From Paenibacillus_E qinlingensis (GTDB lineage: Bacteria > Bacillota > Bacilli > Paenibacillales > NBRC-103111): a DNA stretch of 64,000 bases. Position numbers and translations under genes: made by a program. The stretch covers positions 558,001 to 622,000 of the forward strand of contig NZ_JAQIVH010000003.1 of NCBI RefSeq assembly GCF_028746185.1, written 5' to 3'. The first letter of the stretch is position 1; each line of letters begins with the position of its first letter. The notes beneath the pieces were generated by a model that did no database searches, was not told the DNA's origin, and saw only the letters and a list, made by a program, of their open reading frames with translations. Shown one piece after another: positions 52,051 through 61,119 of the stretch.

Positions 52051-53379
52051 ATGGGAGTCCAGTGGACCAGCAAAGAAGTTGTTCATCTATTACTGCGTGC
52101 GGGATTTGGTGTGGCGAAGGAAGATGTTACAGCTTGCTTGGCGCTAGGACGGGAAGAAACGGTTCGATGTTTAGTAAAAGGCGAATCGTTGATTGACAAG
52201 TCTCCGAAGCTAGCCTCCTTTGACCAGTTTCATGCGGATGGGAAGAATGCCTTGGATCCGCTGGTACTAGTAAATCAACAGATGTATTGGCTCTATCGGA
52301 TGGTGAACTCGCCTGCGCCGCTCATCGAGAAGATGACATTGTTTTGGCATGGACATTTCGCGACGGCGAATTATAAGGTGAGGGATGCGTCGCTCATGGT
52401 GAAGCAAAATGAACTGTTCCGTCAATATGCCTTGGGGAATTTCAAAGAGCTTCTCACTGCAATTGGCCAAGACCCTGCCATGATGATTTGGCTGGATGTA
52501 AATCAGAATAAGAAAGGCAAGCCGAATGAGAATTATGCCCGTGAGGTGATGGAGCTATTCACACTTGGCATCGGTCACTACACCGAAATGGATGTGAAGG
52601 AAGCTGCACGCGCTTTTACGGGCTGGACGTACAATAAAAATGATCATAAGGTGAACTACAATGCCAAACAGCACGATAACGAATCTAAGACACTGCTAGG
52701 GGAAAGCGGCAAGCTAGATGCAGACGATGTGATTGATATCTTATTTCATCAAAAAGTATTACCAACGTTTCTAGCAACGAAGTTGTTGAACTTTTTTGCC
52801 ACAGAGACACCTTCGGATCGTTGGATTCAGTCCCTAGCAGAATTAATCACACAGAAGAACACTGTGGGGGAAGTGCTTCAGGTATTATTCCTCTCCGATG
52901 AATTCTATGCGGATAGCAATCGGAGGGCACTTATAAAAACGCCAGCAGATTATGTGGCGGGTATCCTGAAATGTTGCAAGCTCTCCGTCGCCAAAGGGCA
53001 TGCACAAGCGATGAGAAAGATGGGTCAGGAACTATTCGTCCCTCCCGATGTTGCAGGCTGGAGAGGGGGCGCCTCTTGGCTCACAACGAACTGTTTGTTG
53101 GCGAGATATCAGTTCGCTGAGGGTGTCGCGAAACAAATGAATGGACAACAGTTAAACTCGTCCGCGTTCCAACCCACTCAAGTGGAGTCACCTATCGAAT
53201 GGGCGAAGCTTTTTGCAGAGCTTATGGGCATCTCGGGCTTATCCGAGCAAACGCAAGCGAGTTTACATGCCTATGCAGAGGATACTATTGTACACATAAC
53301 CGAGGGCAAGAAAAAAATAACAGGTTTACGCGGTCTCTTGCAACTCGTTCTAATTAGTCCTGAAGCTCAAATGAAATAG
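52051..53379 (+). CDS. DUF1800-family protein
   Basis: The 442-residue protein matches the DUF1800 pattern: N-terminal VHLLLRAGFGVAKEDV, the conserved MTLFWHGHFATANYKV, NENYAREVMELFTLGIGHYT, EAARAFTGWTY, and near the C-terminus PPDVAGWRGGASWLTTN. Function is unknown. In many bacteria the gene sits next to a DUF1501 gene, as here (11 bases apart), and the two are thought to work together. No signal peptide is seen from ATG 52051, which has GGTGGGAG close upstream; the frame start at 52012 has no site. Confidence 0.88.
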   Translation: MGVQWTSKEVVHLLLRAGFGVAKEDVTACLALGREETVRCLVKGESLIDKSPKLASFDQFHADGKNALDPLVLVNQQMYWLYRMVNSPAPLIEKMTLFWHGHFATANYKVRDASLMVKQNELFRQYALGNFKELLTAIGQDPAMMIWLDVNQNKKGKPNENYAREVMELFTLGIGHYTEMDVKEAARAFTGWTYNKNDHKVNYNAKQHDNESKTLLGESGKLDADDVIDILFHQKVLPTFLATKLLNFFATETPSDRWIQSLAELITQKNTVGEVLQVLFLSDEFYADSNRRALIKTPADYVAGILKCCKLSVAKGHAQAMRKMGQELFVPPDVAGWRGGASWLTTNCLLARYQFAEGVAKQMNGQQLNSSAFQPTQVESPIEWAKLFAELMGISGLSEQTQASLHAYAEDTIVHITEGKKKITGLRGLLQLVLISPEAQMK

Positions 53380-53390
53380 GGGGAAAGCTG

Positions 53391-54623
53391 ATGAAATTAA
53401 CGAGAAGAGATTTTCTGATCAAAGGTACGGCGTTATTCGCAACCCTTGGGCTTGGTGGTGCACTTTTCATAGAAACGGGTAAATCTCTATGGGCTGGTAG
53501 CTCTGAATCTACTGTGGAGGACCCGGTGTTGGTTGTTGTGCAGTTAAGTGGTGGCAATGACGGGATCAATACATTGATTCCTTATGGGCAGGGCATTTAT
53601 TATGATTCTAGGCCTACGCTTGCTTATGAACAGAAAGACATACTTGCGCTCGATGCTCACGTTGGCTTACATCCAAGTCTGACAGGATTGGCGGCGTTGT
53701 ATAAGTTAGGTAAAATGGCTATCATACAAGGTGTTGGATATCCGGAGCCTAATCATTCTCACTTTCGCTCTATGGAAATTTGGCAAACCGCAGAACCGGC
53801 CAAAATGAGCCGCAGCGGTTGGTTGGCAAGGTATGCGGAAGCTTCCTTACAGAAGAATCCGAATCCGCTCAAAGTGATTCAAATTGGCGGTTCAGGCAGC
53901 AAAGCCTTCGCATCTGATCAATCAAGCTTTCCGGTGATTCAATCGCTGGAGTCTTATCATGTATTTGATCCTAAGACAGCGTTGATGGACAAGAATAGAA
54001 TAACCAAAGCGTTCTTGGATATGTATGGGGCATCAAGTCCGTTGGAGCAGCTGCGTGTTGCATCAGTTAGAGGGTCAGAAGCCTATAAGAGCGTTGAAGC
54101 GATCCAATCGCTCGCTGCCACGTATACGAAGAAAATTGAATATCCCAATACGAATTTTGCTAGGGACTTACAGCTTGTAACGAAGCTGCTGGCAGGAAAG
54201 TCGGGGACCCGACTTTTTAATGTTGAAGTAGGTGGATTCGACGATCATGCGGATGAGAAGCTGCAGCATGCTCAAATGCTGACCCAGGTCGATGAAGGTC
54301 TGACTGCTTTCTATCAGGATTTGCAAGCACAGGGGCTGCAGGATCGTGTTGCTATCATGGTGTTCTCCGAGTTTGGACGTCGTGTTAAAGAGAACGGTAG
54401 CGGCGGTACAGACCACGGAACAGCGGCGCCGATGTTCGTTATTGGCGGTAAGGTGAAGGGTGGGTTATATGGCGCCTATCCAAGCTTGAGTAACTTAGAC
54501 AACGGTGATTTAAAGTATGAAGTGGATTTCCGTTCTATATATAGTACGTTAATTGACTCGTGGTTACATGGGGATACAGCAACTGTGTTAGGTAAAACGT
54601 ACGAGAATTTAAAGTTCATTTAA
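53391..54623 (+). CDS. DUF1501-family protein with Tat signal
   Basis: The 410-residue protein starts with a twin-arginine signal (KLTRRDFLIKGTALFATLGL), implying export in folded state. The mature part has VVVQLSGGNDGINTLIPYG, LHPSLTGLAALYKLGKMAII, GVGYPEPNHSHFRSMEIWQ, GGFDDHADEKLQHAQML and FSEFGRRVKENGSGGTDHGT, the metal-binding pattern of the alkaline phosphatase/sulfatase-like DUF1501 fold. The substrate is unknown. It follows the DUF1800 gene in an apparent operon; a GGGGGAAAG ribosome site precedes the ATG. Confidence 0.9.
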   Translation: MKLTRRDFLIKGTALFATLGLGGALFIETGKSLWAGSSESTVEDPVLVVVQLSGGNDGINTLIPYGQGIYYDSRPTLAYEQKDILALDAHVGLHPSLTGLAALYKLGKMAIIQGVGYPEPNHSHFRSMEIWQTAEPAKMSRSGWLARYAEASLQKNPNPLKVIQIGGSGSKAFASDQSSFPVIQSLESYHVFDPKTALMDKNRITKAFLDMYGASSPLEQLRVASVRGSEAYKSVEAIQSLAATYTKKIEYPNTNFARDLQLVTKLLAGKSGTRLFNVEVGGFDDHADEKLQHAQMLTQVDEGLTAFYQDLQAQGLQDRVAIMVFSEFGRRVKENGSGGTDHGTAAPMFVIGGKVKGGLYGAYPSLSNLDNGDLKYEVDFRSIYSTLIDSWLHGDTATVLGKTYENLKFI

Positions 54624-54641
54624 TGAATAGGAGGTGCACGG

Positions 54642-55151
54642 TTGGAACTAACGGCAATTTCAGATCATATTGCGGAGGGGTTGCAAATTCTTTTCGTTGG
54701 CTATAATCCGAGTATTCGATCAGGGGAAACCGGGCATCATTATGCGAATCCAAGCAATCGATTTTATCGCATCTTGCTACAGGCGGGAATAACTCCCCGA
54801 CTCTACAAGCCGCAAGAAGATGGGGATCTGCTTGACATCGGATATGGCTTCACGAATATCGTAGCTCGCCCTTCATTGACGGCAGCGGAAATTACGGCAG
54901 ACGAGTATCGTGAGGGCAGACGTATTCTGAGGGCGAAAATTGAGACCTACCGGCCGAAGGTAGTTTGCTTCGTGGGGAAGGGTGTCTATGAGCAGTATAG
55001 CGGCCGAAGAGGCATCTCTTGGGGGAGTCAACCACAGCCAATGGTAGAAGGCGTTATTGATTATGTGTGTCCGTCTTCTAGCGGACTTGTGCGAATGAAG
55101 CTGGAAGATATGGTAGCGATTTATCGAGGAATTCTGACAAGTCTCGTATAG
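54642..55151 (+). CDS. Mug/TDG-type mismatch-specific DNA glycosylase
   Basis: The 169-residue protein has the uracil-DNA glycosylase superfamily motifs of the Mug/thymine-DNA glycosylase family: FVGYNPSIRSGETGHHYANP, SNRFYRILLQAGI and, near the end, CPSSSGLVRM. It removes uracil or modified bases mispaired with guanine. The start is TTG 54642 behind AGGAGGTG; the N-terminus ELTAISDHIAEGLQI then fits. It follows the DUF1501 gene by 18 bases and may be co-transcribed. Confidence 0.85.
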   Translation: MELTAISDHIAEGLQILFVGYNPSIRSGETGHHYANPSNRFYRILLQAGITPRLYKPQEDGDLLDIGYGFTNIVARPSLTAAEITADEYREGRRILRAKIETYRPKVVCFVGKGVYEQYSGRRGISWGSQPQPMVEGVIDYVCPSSSGLVRMKLEDMVAIYRGILTSLV

Positions 55152-55168
55152 CCTGTTTGAGGTTTTAC

Positions 55169-55197
55169 TTGATGCTTGCACAGAATATTGCTATCAT
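55169..55197 (+). promoter_or_regulatory. Promoter of serC
   Basis: TTGATG (55169-55174), exactly 17 bp, then TATCAT (55192-55197), 35 bp before the serC start. Confidence 0.6.
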
Positions 55198-55231
55198 AGC
55201 CATAATACAAAACGCAAAGGTGTGGTCACTC

Positions 55232-56320
55232 ATGGGAAACAGGGCCTATAACTTTAACGCAGGGCCTGCGGCTTTACCTCTCGAAGTACTTCAGAGAGCA
55301 CAAGAAGAGTTTGTTGATTTTAAAGGCATTGGCATGTCCATCATGGAAATTTCTCACCGTAGTTCGGAATATGAGCAAGTGCACAATGAAACACAAGCGT
55401 TGCTGAAGCGTATTTTTGGTATTCCGGATGGGTACCAAATTCTCTTTTTGACTGGTGGAGCAAGCTCACAGTTCTCCATGATCCCTATGAATTTCTTGAA
55501 GGCTGGCAAAGTTGGCAGCTATGTGCTGACAGGCGCTTGGGCCGAGAAGGCTGTGCAAGAAGCAGCACTATTCGGAGAAGTATCTCTTGCAGCTAGCTCG
55601 AAAGAACAGAAATTCATGAAAATTCCTGCATTGAGTGACATTAATCTAGATCCGAATTCAGCTTACCTGCATATCACGTCTAATGAGACGATTGAAGGTG
55701 CACAATTCCAGAGCTTCCCGGAAACAGGCAACATTCCTCTGATCGGTGACATGTCCAGTGATATCTTGAGCCGCCCAGTCGATGTTTCGAAGTTCAGCAT
55801 GATCTATGCGGGAGCACAGAAGAACCTTGGACCATCTGGTGTGACAGTTGCGATAATTAAAGATGATTTACTAACGGATCTGCCAAAAACGATCCCAACC
55901 ATGATGCGTTATGAAACGCATAGCAAAAACAATTCCTTGTACAATACGCCACCAGCTTATTCTATTTATATGGTGAATCTCGTATTGAAATGGATTGAAG
56001 AGCAAGGCGGATTAACGGTTATTGAGAAGAATAATGTAGAAAAATCGGGTCTTATTTATAACGCAATTGATAGCAGCAATGGCTTCTACCGTGGACCTGT
56101 AGATCTAGGAAGCCGTTCTGCAATGAATATTACGTTCCGCTTGCAAGATGAAGAGCTGGAGAAGAAGTTCATTAAAGAGACCGAGCAGCAAGGATTCGTT
56201 GGCTTGAAAGGTCATCGCAGTGTCGGTGGTTTACGTGCTTCCACGTATAATGCTGTACCTTACGTATCCTGTAAAGCACTCGCTGATTTTATGACGGATT
56301 TCCAACAACGCAATAGTTAG
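55232..56320 (+). CDS. serC: Phosphoserine aminotransferase
   Basis: The 362-residue class V aminotransferase converts 3-phosphohydroxypyruvate to phosphoserine. It begins with the diagnostic RAYNFNAGPAALPLEVL, then SIMEISHRSSEYEQV, FLTGGASSQFSMIPMN and the PLP-lysine motif YAGAQKNLGPSGV (Lys197), and ends GHRSVGGLRASTYNAV. I start at ATG 55232 (AAGGTG upstream), where homology begins; the frame start at 55157 would add unrelated residues and lies before the promoter. Confidence 0.96.
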   Translation: MGNRAYNFNAGPAALPLEVLQRAQEEFVDFKGIGMSIMEISHRSSEYEQVHNETQALLKRIFGIPDGYQILFLTGGASSQFSMIPMNFLKAGKVGSYVLTGAWAEKAVQEAALFGEVSLAASSKEQKFMKIPALSDINLDPNSAYLHITSNETIEGAQFQSFPETGNIPLIGDMSSDILSRPVDVSKFSMIYAGAQKNLGPSGVTVAIIKDDLLTDLPKTIPTMMRYETHSKNNSLYNTPPAYSIYMVNLVLKWIEEQGGLTVIEKNNVEKSGLIYNAIDSSNGFYRGPVDLGSRSAMNITFRLQDEELEKKFIKETEQQGFVGLKGHRSVGGLRASTYNAVPYVSCKALADFMTDFQQRNS

Positions 56321-56331
56321 AAAATGAATGG

Positions 56332-56375
56332 AGCTATTCATGGCACCCTCGTGTGCGCGTGAATAGCTTTTTTTG
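56332..56375 (+). terminator. Terminator of serC
   Basis: AGCTATTCA pairs with TGAATAGCT around a 19-nt loop, followed by seven T residues. Confidence 0.9.
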
Positions 56376-56614
56376 TTCTGAGGCATATAGTTTCGATTGA
56401 AGGGTTTGGAAGCCTGTAGAGGGTCTCTGAGTAGGTTTAAAAGCGTTAATTGGAAGGTGAGATTGGACTAGATCTAGTAGAGGATATATGTCCTAGTCAT
56501 TTCGACATATCCGAAAAAATCAAGTGAAAATCGAAAATATTTTTTCTAAACCCATCGAGCCACGCCCCGTCTAGGATTGCGTGTTTTGGAATTGTAAATA
56601 GGTCGTATTGCTCG

Positions 56615-56664
56615 TTGACAAACACAATATATTGATATAAATTTGAATCTATCAACTAGATGTC
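56615..56664 (+). promoter_or_regulatory. Promoter and NrdR boxes of the nrd operon
   Basis: A consensus -35 TTGACA (56615-56620) is followed by ACACAATATATTGAT (56622-56636), a close match to the NrdR box (acaCwATATwTwGtgt), overlapping the -10 region (ATATAAAT). A weaker second box, TATCAACTAGATGT (about 56649-56662), lies about one to three helical turns further, as expected for paired NrdR sites. NrdR would repress when dATP is high. Confidence 0.7.
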
Positions 56665-56909
56665 GTAATAAAAAGCGCATTGCGAGATTGCTAGCAGAAG
56701 GCTCAAATCGAGCCGGAAATAGAGCAAAACCGCAGGTTTCAAGCTTTTTTGACCGACTACGGAGTCGTAAAGCAATTGCAGATTCTGTCGATTAATGGGT
56801 AGATGAACTCGCGAATGACAGACGATAGAATTAGTATCTTTACTACATATAGGTTACCCTCAAGTGATGGCACAAGATAGAGAATTGACAATGATAGGAG
56901 ACGGAAGCT
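56665..56909 (+). other. Long untranslated leader of nrdI
   Basis: About 230 nt between the promoter and nrdI contain no convincing gene. Hairpins are visible: GGCTC AAATC GAGCC (56700-56714), CGACTACGGAGTCG (56754-56767) and CTGTC...GACAG around 56786-56822. I find no match to cobalamin, PRPP or other riboswitch classes that I know. The preceding 56376-56614 is AT-rich intergenic sequence in which I see no gene. Confidence 0.4.
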
Positions 56910-57269
56910 ATGTTGATTGCTTACGATTCGAAGACTGGAAATGTTCGCCGTTTTATTGCGAAGCTCCAGATGCCCGCGGTTCAAATAGAGGAAGCGATGA
57001 CAATGGACGAGCCTTTCGTACTTGTGACGTATACAACTGGCTTTGGACAAATTCCTCCCAAGGTAGCTTCTTTCCTAGAATGTAATTCCTCTCGTCTTCA
57101 AGGCGTTGCAGCAAGCGGTAATCGCAACTGGGGAGACGGCTTCGCCAAAAGCGCAGATACGATCTCAGCACTTTATGATGTTCCCGTATTAACCAAATTC
57201 GAATTATCTGGCACCAAAAATGATGTAGAACGATTTGTTCAGGGGGTACAAGCAATTGCGGCACATTGA
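56910..57269 (+). CDS. nrdI: Flavodoxin-like NrdI, class Ib ribonucleotide reductase activator
   Basis: The 119-residue flavoprotein begins LIAYDSKTGNVRRFIAKL (FMN phosphate loop) and contains VLVTYTTGFGQIPPKV and GVAASGNRNWGDGFAKSADT, the NrdI signatures. It supplies the oxidant that assembles the manganese-tyrosyl radical cofactor of NrdF. GGAGACGG precedes the ATG. It overlaps nrdE by 14 bases. Unlike the E. coli operon no nrdH lies alongside. Confidence 0.94.
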   Translation: MLIAYDSKTGNVRRFIAKLQMPAVQIEEAMTMDEPFVLVTYTTGFGQIPPKVASFLECNSSRLQGVAASGNRNWGDGFAKSADTISALYDVPVLTKFELSGTKNDVERFVQGVQAIAAH

Positions 57270-59340
57270 ACTTAATAATGAATTAATGCAACGCGGTACG
57301 GATGGTTTTTTTCAATTAGAGAAGGATAAAGAAGCTGTTAAGGTTTTCATACAAGAAGTCCACAGCCGAAGCCTCACATTCCCCGATACCTCTTCGAAGG
57401 TTCGTTATATGATCGACAATAACTTCTATGAGAACGTTTATGACAACTACACCGAAGATGAAGTTAACAGCGTGTATCAAGTGGCACATGACAATCAATT
57501 CGAGTTCGCATCGTATATGGCAGCTTCGAAATTTTATACAGATTACGCTTTGCGCAGTGATGATAAGACGTTATACCTCGAGCATTTCCCTGATCGCGTA
57601 GCGATCGTAGCCCTGTACTTGGGTCGCGGAAACGCAGAGACAGCACGAGTGTTAGCCCTATCCATGATGGAGCAGCGCTTGCAGCCAGCGACACCTACGT
57701 TCTTGAACGCAGGCAAGAGTCGTCGTGGCGAATTAGTATCGTGCTTCTTATTAGAAATGGATGATTCCTTGAATTCCATTAACTATGTACTGGCAACATG
57801 TATGCAACTGTCCAAAATTGGCGGCGGTGTAGCCGTGAACTTATCGAAGCTTCGTGGACGCGGTGAAACGATCAAAGGTGTTGAAGGGGCAGCGAAAGGA
57901 ATTATTCCTGTTCTTAAGCTGATGGAGGATGCGTTCTCTTATGCGGATCAAATGGGTCAACGCAAGGGCTCAGGCGCGGCGTATTACAACATTTTCGGCT
58001 GGGACGTTATGGAGTTTCTAGATAGTAAGAAAATTAACGCGGATGAGAAATCCCGTTTGAAAACTCTTTCGATTGGACTTATTGTACCGAATAAATTTTA
58101 TAAGCTGGCTGAGGAGAATAAGCCTCTACATATTTTCGCTCCTTACACCGTTCTGCAAGCCTATGGCAAGCATATGGATGATCTGGATATGGATGAAATG
58201 TATGATGAACTTCTAGCGAACCCTAAAGTTAAGAAGAAAGCAATCATGAATGCACGTGATATGCTGACCAAAATTGCGACAACTCAACTGGAATCCGGTT
58301 ATCCATATATGATGAATCGTACGAATGCGAATAAGGATCATGCCCTGAAGGGGATTGGGACGATCAAGATGTCCAATCTGTGTACAGAGATTTTCCAATT
58401 GCAAGAAACGTCCGAAATCAATGATTACGGTCAAGAAGACACCATTCTTCGCGATATCAGCTGTAACCTGGCTTCAATGAATATTGCTAACGTGATGGAT
58501 CGTAAAAAGCTGCGCGAAACCGTGCACGAAGGCATGATCGCCCTTACTTCAGTGAGTGATATGACGACGATCCATAATGCGCCAGGCGTTGCCAAAGCGA
58601 ACCGTGAGCTGCATTCTGTCGGTCTTGGCGTGATGAACTTACACGGCTATTTGTCCAAGAACAAAATTGCGTACGAGAGTGCCGAAGCGAGAGATTTCGC
58701 TCGCACCTTCTTCGCAGCGATGAATTTCTATTCCATTGAAAAAAGTATGGAGATTGCCAAAGAATCCGGCCAAACTTTCGAGGGCTTTGAGCTATCGGAA
58801 TATGCGAATGGGAACTATTTTACCCGTTATATAGAAACAGATTACCGTCCGCTCTCGGATAAAGTGAAAGCATTATTCGAAGGCATGCCGATTCCGTCGC
58901 CTAGCGATTGGAAAGCCTTGCAAGCTAACGTTCAGAAGCACGGGCTTTACCATGCGTACCGTTTGGCTATAGCGCCAACGCAAAGCATCTCGTATATCCA
59001 AAATTCAACTTCCAGCGTTATGCCGATTGTTGAACCGATTGAGACGCGTACATATGCGAACTCGACAACATATTATCCAATGCCATTCATGGCGCGTGAC
59101 AATTTCTTCTACTATAAATCCGCTTATCAAATGGATCAATTTAAGATTCTTGACCTCATCTCGGAGATTCAAACGCATGTGGATCAAGGGATCTCGACCA
59201 TTTTACACGTAAACAGTGATGTTTCAACAAGACAACTTGCTAGATTATACCTGTATGCGGCACACAAAGGACTTAAATCGCTCTACTACACAAGAACCAA
59301 CCAGCTATCCGTTGAGGAATGTGTAAGCTGCTCAGTATAA
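57256..59340 (+). CDS. nrdE: Class Ib ribonucleotide reductase, alpha (catalytic) subunit
   Basis: The 694-residue protein reduces ribonucleoside diphosphates. Visible are the substrate and radical features: TPTFLNAGKSRRGELVSCFL (first active-site Cys), NLCTEIFQ (MSNLCTEIFQLQETSEIND), the thiyl-radical region DISCNLASMNIANVM, and the C-terminal redox tail ECVSCSV with paired cysteines. It lacks the N-terminal ATP cone of class Ia. I start at TTG 57256 (MRHIELNNELMQ), which has GGGGGT nine bases upstream inside nrdI; the frame start at 57235 has no site. Confidence 0.96.
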   Translation: MRHIELNNELMQRGTDGFFQLEKDKEAVKVFIQEVHSRSLTFPDTSSKVRYMIDNNFYENVYDNYTEDEVNSVYQVAHDNQFEFASYMAASKFYTDYALRSDDKTLYLEHFPDRVAIVALYLGRGNAETARVLALSMMEQRLQPATPTFLNAGKSRRGELVSCFLLEMDDSLNSINYVLATCMQLSKIGGGVAVNLSKLRGRGETIKGVEGAAKGIIPVLKLMEDAFSYADQMGQRKGSGAAYYNIFGWDVMEFLDSKKINADEKSRLKTLSIGLIVPNKFYKLAEENKPLHIFAPYTVLQAYGKHMDDLDMDEMYDELLANPKVKKKAIMNARDMLTKIATTQLESGYPYMMNRTNANKDHALKGIGTIKMSNLCTEIFQLQETSEINDYGQEDTILRDISCNLASMNIANVMDRKKLRETVHEGMIALTSVSDMTTIHNAPGVAKANRELHSVGLGVMNLHGYLSKNKIAYESAEARDFARTFFAAMNFYSIEKSMEIAKESGQTFEGFELSEYANGNYFTRYIETDYRPLSDKVKALFEGMPIPSPSDWKALQANVQKHGLYHAYRLAIAPTQSISYIQNSTSSVMPIVEPIETRTYANSTTYYPMPFMARDNFFYYKSAYQMDQFKILDLISEIQTHVDQGISTILHVNSDVSTRQLARLYLYAAHKGLKSLYYTRTNQLSVEECVSCSV

Positions 59341-59361
59341 GTAGGAAGGGGACTACCATTG

Positions 59362-60348
59362 ATGACAAGTGCACCAACGATCAATAAACCTATCGTCAAA
59401 AAAGCGGTGAATTGGAACCGGCCTGATGATGATTTTACAATTACATTCTGGAATCAAAATATTATGCAATTCTGGACAGATGAAGAAATTCCGTTGTCTG
59501 ATGATAAAATGTCTTGGATTACACTTAGCAACGTTGAGCGTGAGCTATATATGAAGGTGCTTGGCGGTCTGACATTGCTGGATACGATGCAAGGCGGCGT
59601 CGGGATGCCGAAGATTCTTGAGCATGTGGATGGGTTGCAGCGCAAAGCTGTGCTTAGCTTCATGGGAATGATGGAGCAGATTCACGCGAAGTCTTACAGT
59701 TCGATTTTCACTACGCTGTCTACGACAGAAGAAATCAACGAGCTGTTCCAATGGGTGGAGCGCAATCCGCACTTGCAGTTTAAAGCAAATAAGATTTCAC
59801 ATTACTATGAAAATATTAATACGACCAAAGAGCTGTATCTAGCGATGGCATCATCTGTTCTGCTAGAAAGCTATTTGTTCTATAGCGGTTTCTACTATCC
59901 GTTGTACTTGGCTGGCCAAGGTAAAATGACGAGCAGCGGCGAGATCATTGACTTGATCTTGCGCGATGAGAGCATCCACGGGTTGTACATCGGCGTGCTG
60001 GCACAAGAGGTCTACGCGGAACTTAGCCCAGCTGAGCAAGATGAGGCATACGCGACATTGTGTGCGCTGTTGAAAGAACTTCATGCGAATGAAGAAGGTT
60101 ACACGGATAGTCTGTATGGACCGCTGGGTCTTGCGGATGACGTGAAAGCATTCCTTCGCTACAACGCGAATAAGGCGTTTATGAACTTGGGTGTTGACCC
60201 GATGTTCCCTGAAGAGGATATTAACCCGATTGTATTGAACGGACTGAGTACGAAGACGAAGCAGCATGACTTTTTCTCCAAAAAAGGCAATGGTTACGTG
60301 CGCACAATTCACGTTGAGGCTCTAACGGACGATGATTTCGTATTTTAA
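59362..60348 (+). CDS. nrdF: Class Ib ribonucleotide reductase, beta (radical) subunit
   Basis: The 328-residue helical protein carries the dimetal-tyrosyl cofactor. Metal-ligand segments FMGMMEQIHAKSYSSIFTTL and LILRDESIHGLYIGV (Glu and His ligands) and DTMQGGVGMPKI are present, and the C-terminus TDDDFVF is the tail that docks on NrdE. ATG 59362 follows GTAGGAAGGGG; the TTG three bases before is also possible. It ends the nrdI-nrdE-nrdF operon with a terminator. Confidence 0.96.
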   Translation: MTSAPTINKPIVKKAVNWNRPDDDFTITFWNQNIMQFWTDEEIPLSDDKMSWITLSNVERELYMKVLGGLTLLDTMQGGVGMPKILEHVDGLQRKAVLSFMGMMEQIHAKSYSSIFTTLSTTEEINELFQWVERNPHLQFKANKISHYYENINTTKELYLAMASSVLLESYLFYSGFYYPLYLAGQGKMTSSGEIIDLILRDESIHGLYIGVLAQEVYAELSPAEQDEAYATLCALLKELHANEEGYTDSLYGPLGLADDVKAFLRYNANKAFMNLGVDPMFPEEDINPIVLNGLSTKTKQHDFFSKKGNGYVRTIHVEALTDDDFVF

Positions 60349-60373
60349 GAAGCAAGGCATATAGATGAAGGAC

Positions 60374-60404
60374 AAGCCACCTGGGATGACTGGGTGGTTT
60401 TTGT
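60374..60404 (+). terminator. Terminator of the nrd operon
   Basis: AAGCCACC pairs with GGTGGTTT (one G-U) around an 11-nt loop, followed by T residues. Confidence 0.8.
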
Positions 60405-60474
60405 TTGTTCGAGGGTATGGTGCATGATGGGTGAGGTGCTGCTGGTTGGTGAGAAGCGTGTGATGGTTGTTGGA

Positions 60475-60957
60475 ATAGAAGTAAGAGTAAGTGCAGGATT
60501 AGAAGTAGGAATAGAGAGTAGATAAATGTTTGCAGAGTAAGATTGGTTGGTCGGAGTTTTGTAAATATCGTGCGATCAGGCGAATAAATGGATTTTCTCC
60601 AGTTAATTTTTGGATATTTCCGCCCGAAGACAGAATAGATGGAAAACCTCAAGTTAATTTTAAACATTTTCCCTGACCTGAACAAAAGAGGCAGTTTTAA
60701 CTACATATTTTACAGTTAAATCGAATTTCCGAGGGAATTTCACTCAAATAACTGTATATTTTCCAGCTAATACAAGTGTGCAGCCAGCTAGCCCCTCCAA
60801 ATCTCCGCAACCCACCGCAAACCCACCGCAAAACCACCGCAAAACCACCGCGATCCTCCCGAAGCCACTGCAACTCACCGCAAAGCCACCGCGATCCTCC
60901 CCAAAGCCACCGCTTAGTACGAATAGAGAGTAAATGTTTGCAGAGTTAGTTAGATAG
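60475..60957. repeat. Repeat-rich intergenic region related to that at 7.0-7.5 kb
   Basis: Four kinds of repeat lie in about 480 bp: degenerate AGAAGTA/AGAGTA units (60475-60525); two copies of the AATARATGGA...TTAATTT dispersed element (60582-60610, 60633-60660); about ten units of an AAACCACCGC-like decamer (60803-60913); and a direct repeat GAATAGAGAGTA...AATGTTTGCAGAGT (60509-60540 and 60921-60946) that frames the segment. I see no gene from 60409 to 61119. Confidence 0.75.
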
Positions 60958-61074
60958 TTAGTTGGTATGTTTGTATGTTTTTTGTTGGTATGTTTGTTGT
61001 ATCTAGTTCGGTTTGTTTTATCTAGCTCCTCCTCTAGCTCACCCTCCAGTTCAGTCTCAAGGCTGATTTACTGC

Positions 61075-61096
61075 GTAACAATGTTATGTTACATTG
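61075..61096 (+). promoter_or_regulatory. Palindromic operator-like site before the yhbD-like gene
   Basis: GTAACAATGTTATGTTACATTG contains two nested inverted repeats, GTAAC...GTTAC and CAATGT...ACATTG. It lies 24 bp before the start codon, right before the ribosome site, so a protein bound here would block transcription. The MerR-like product encoded directly downstream is a candidate binder. Confidence 0.4.
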
Positions 61097-61119
61097 AAAT
61101 GGCGAAGGAGGGATGTACG

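Noticed and set aside
56665..56909. Cobalamin riboswitch or group I intron remnant before nrdI
   Set aside because: No B12-box (GCCACTG-like) and no group I core P3/P7 sequences are seen; no intron-encoded gene.
60967..61119. N-terminal extension of the YhbD-like protein
   Set aside because: It would be a hydrophobic and poly-Ser stretch unlike the family; the ribosome site and homology start at TTG 61120.
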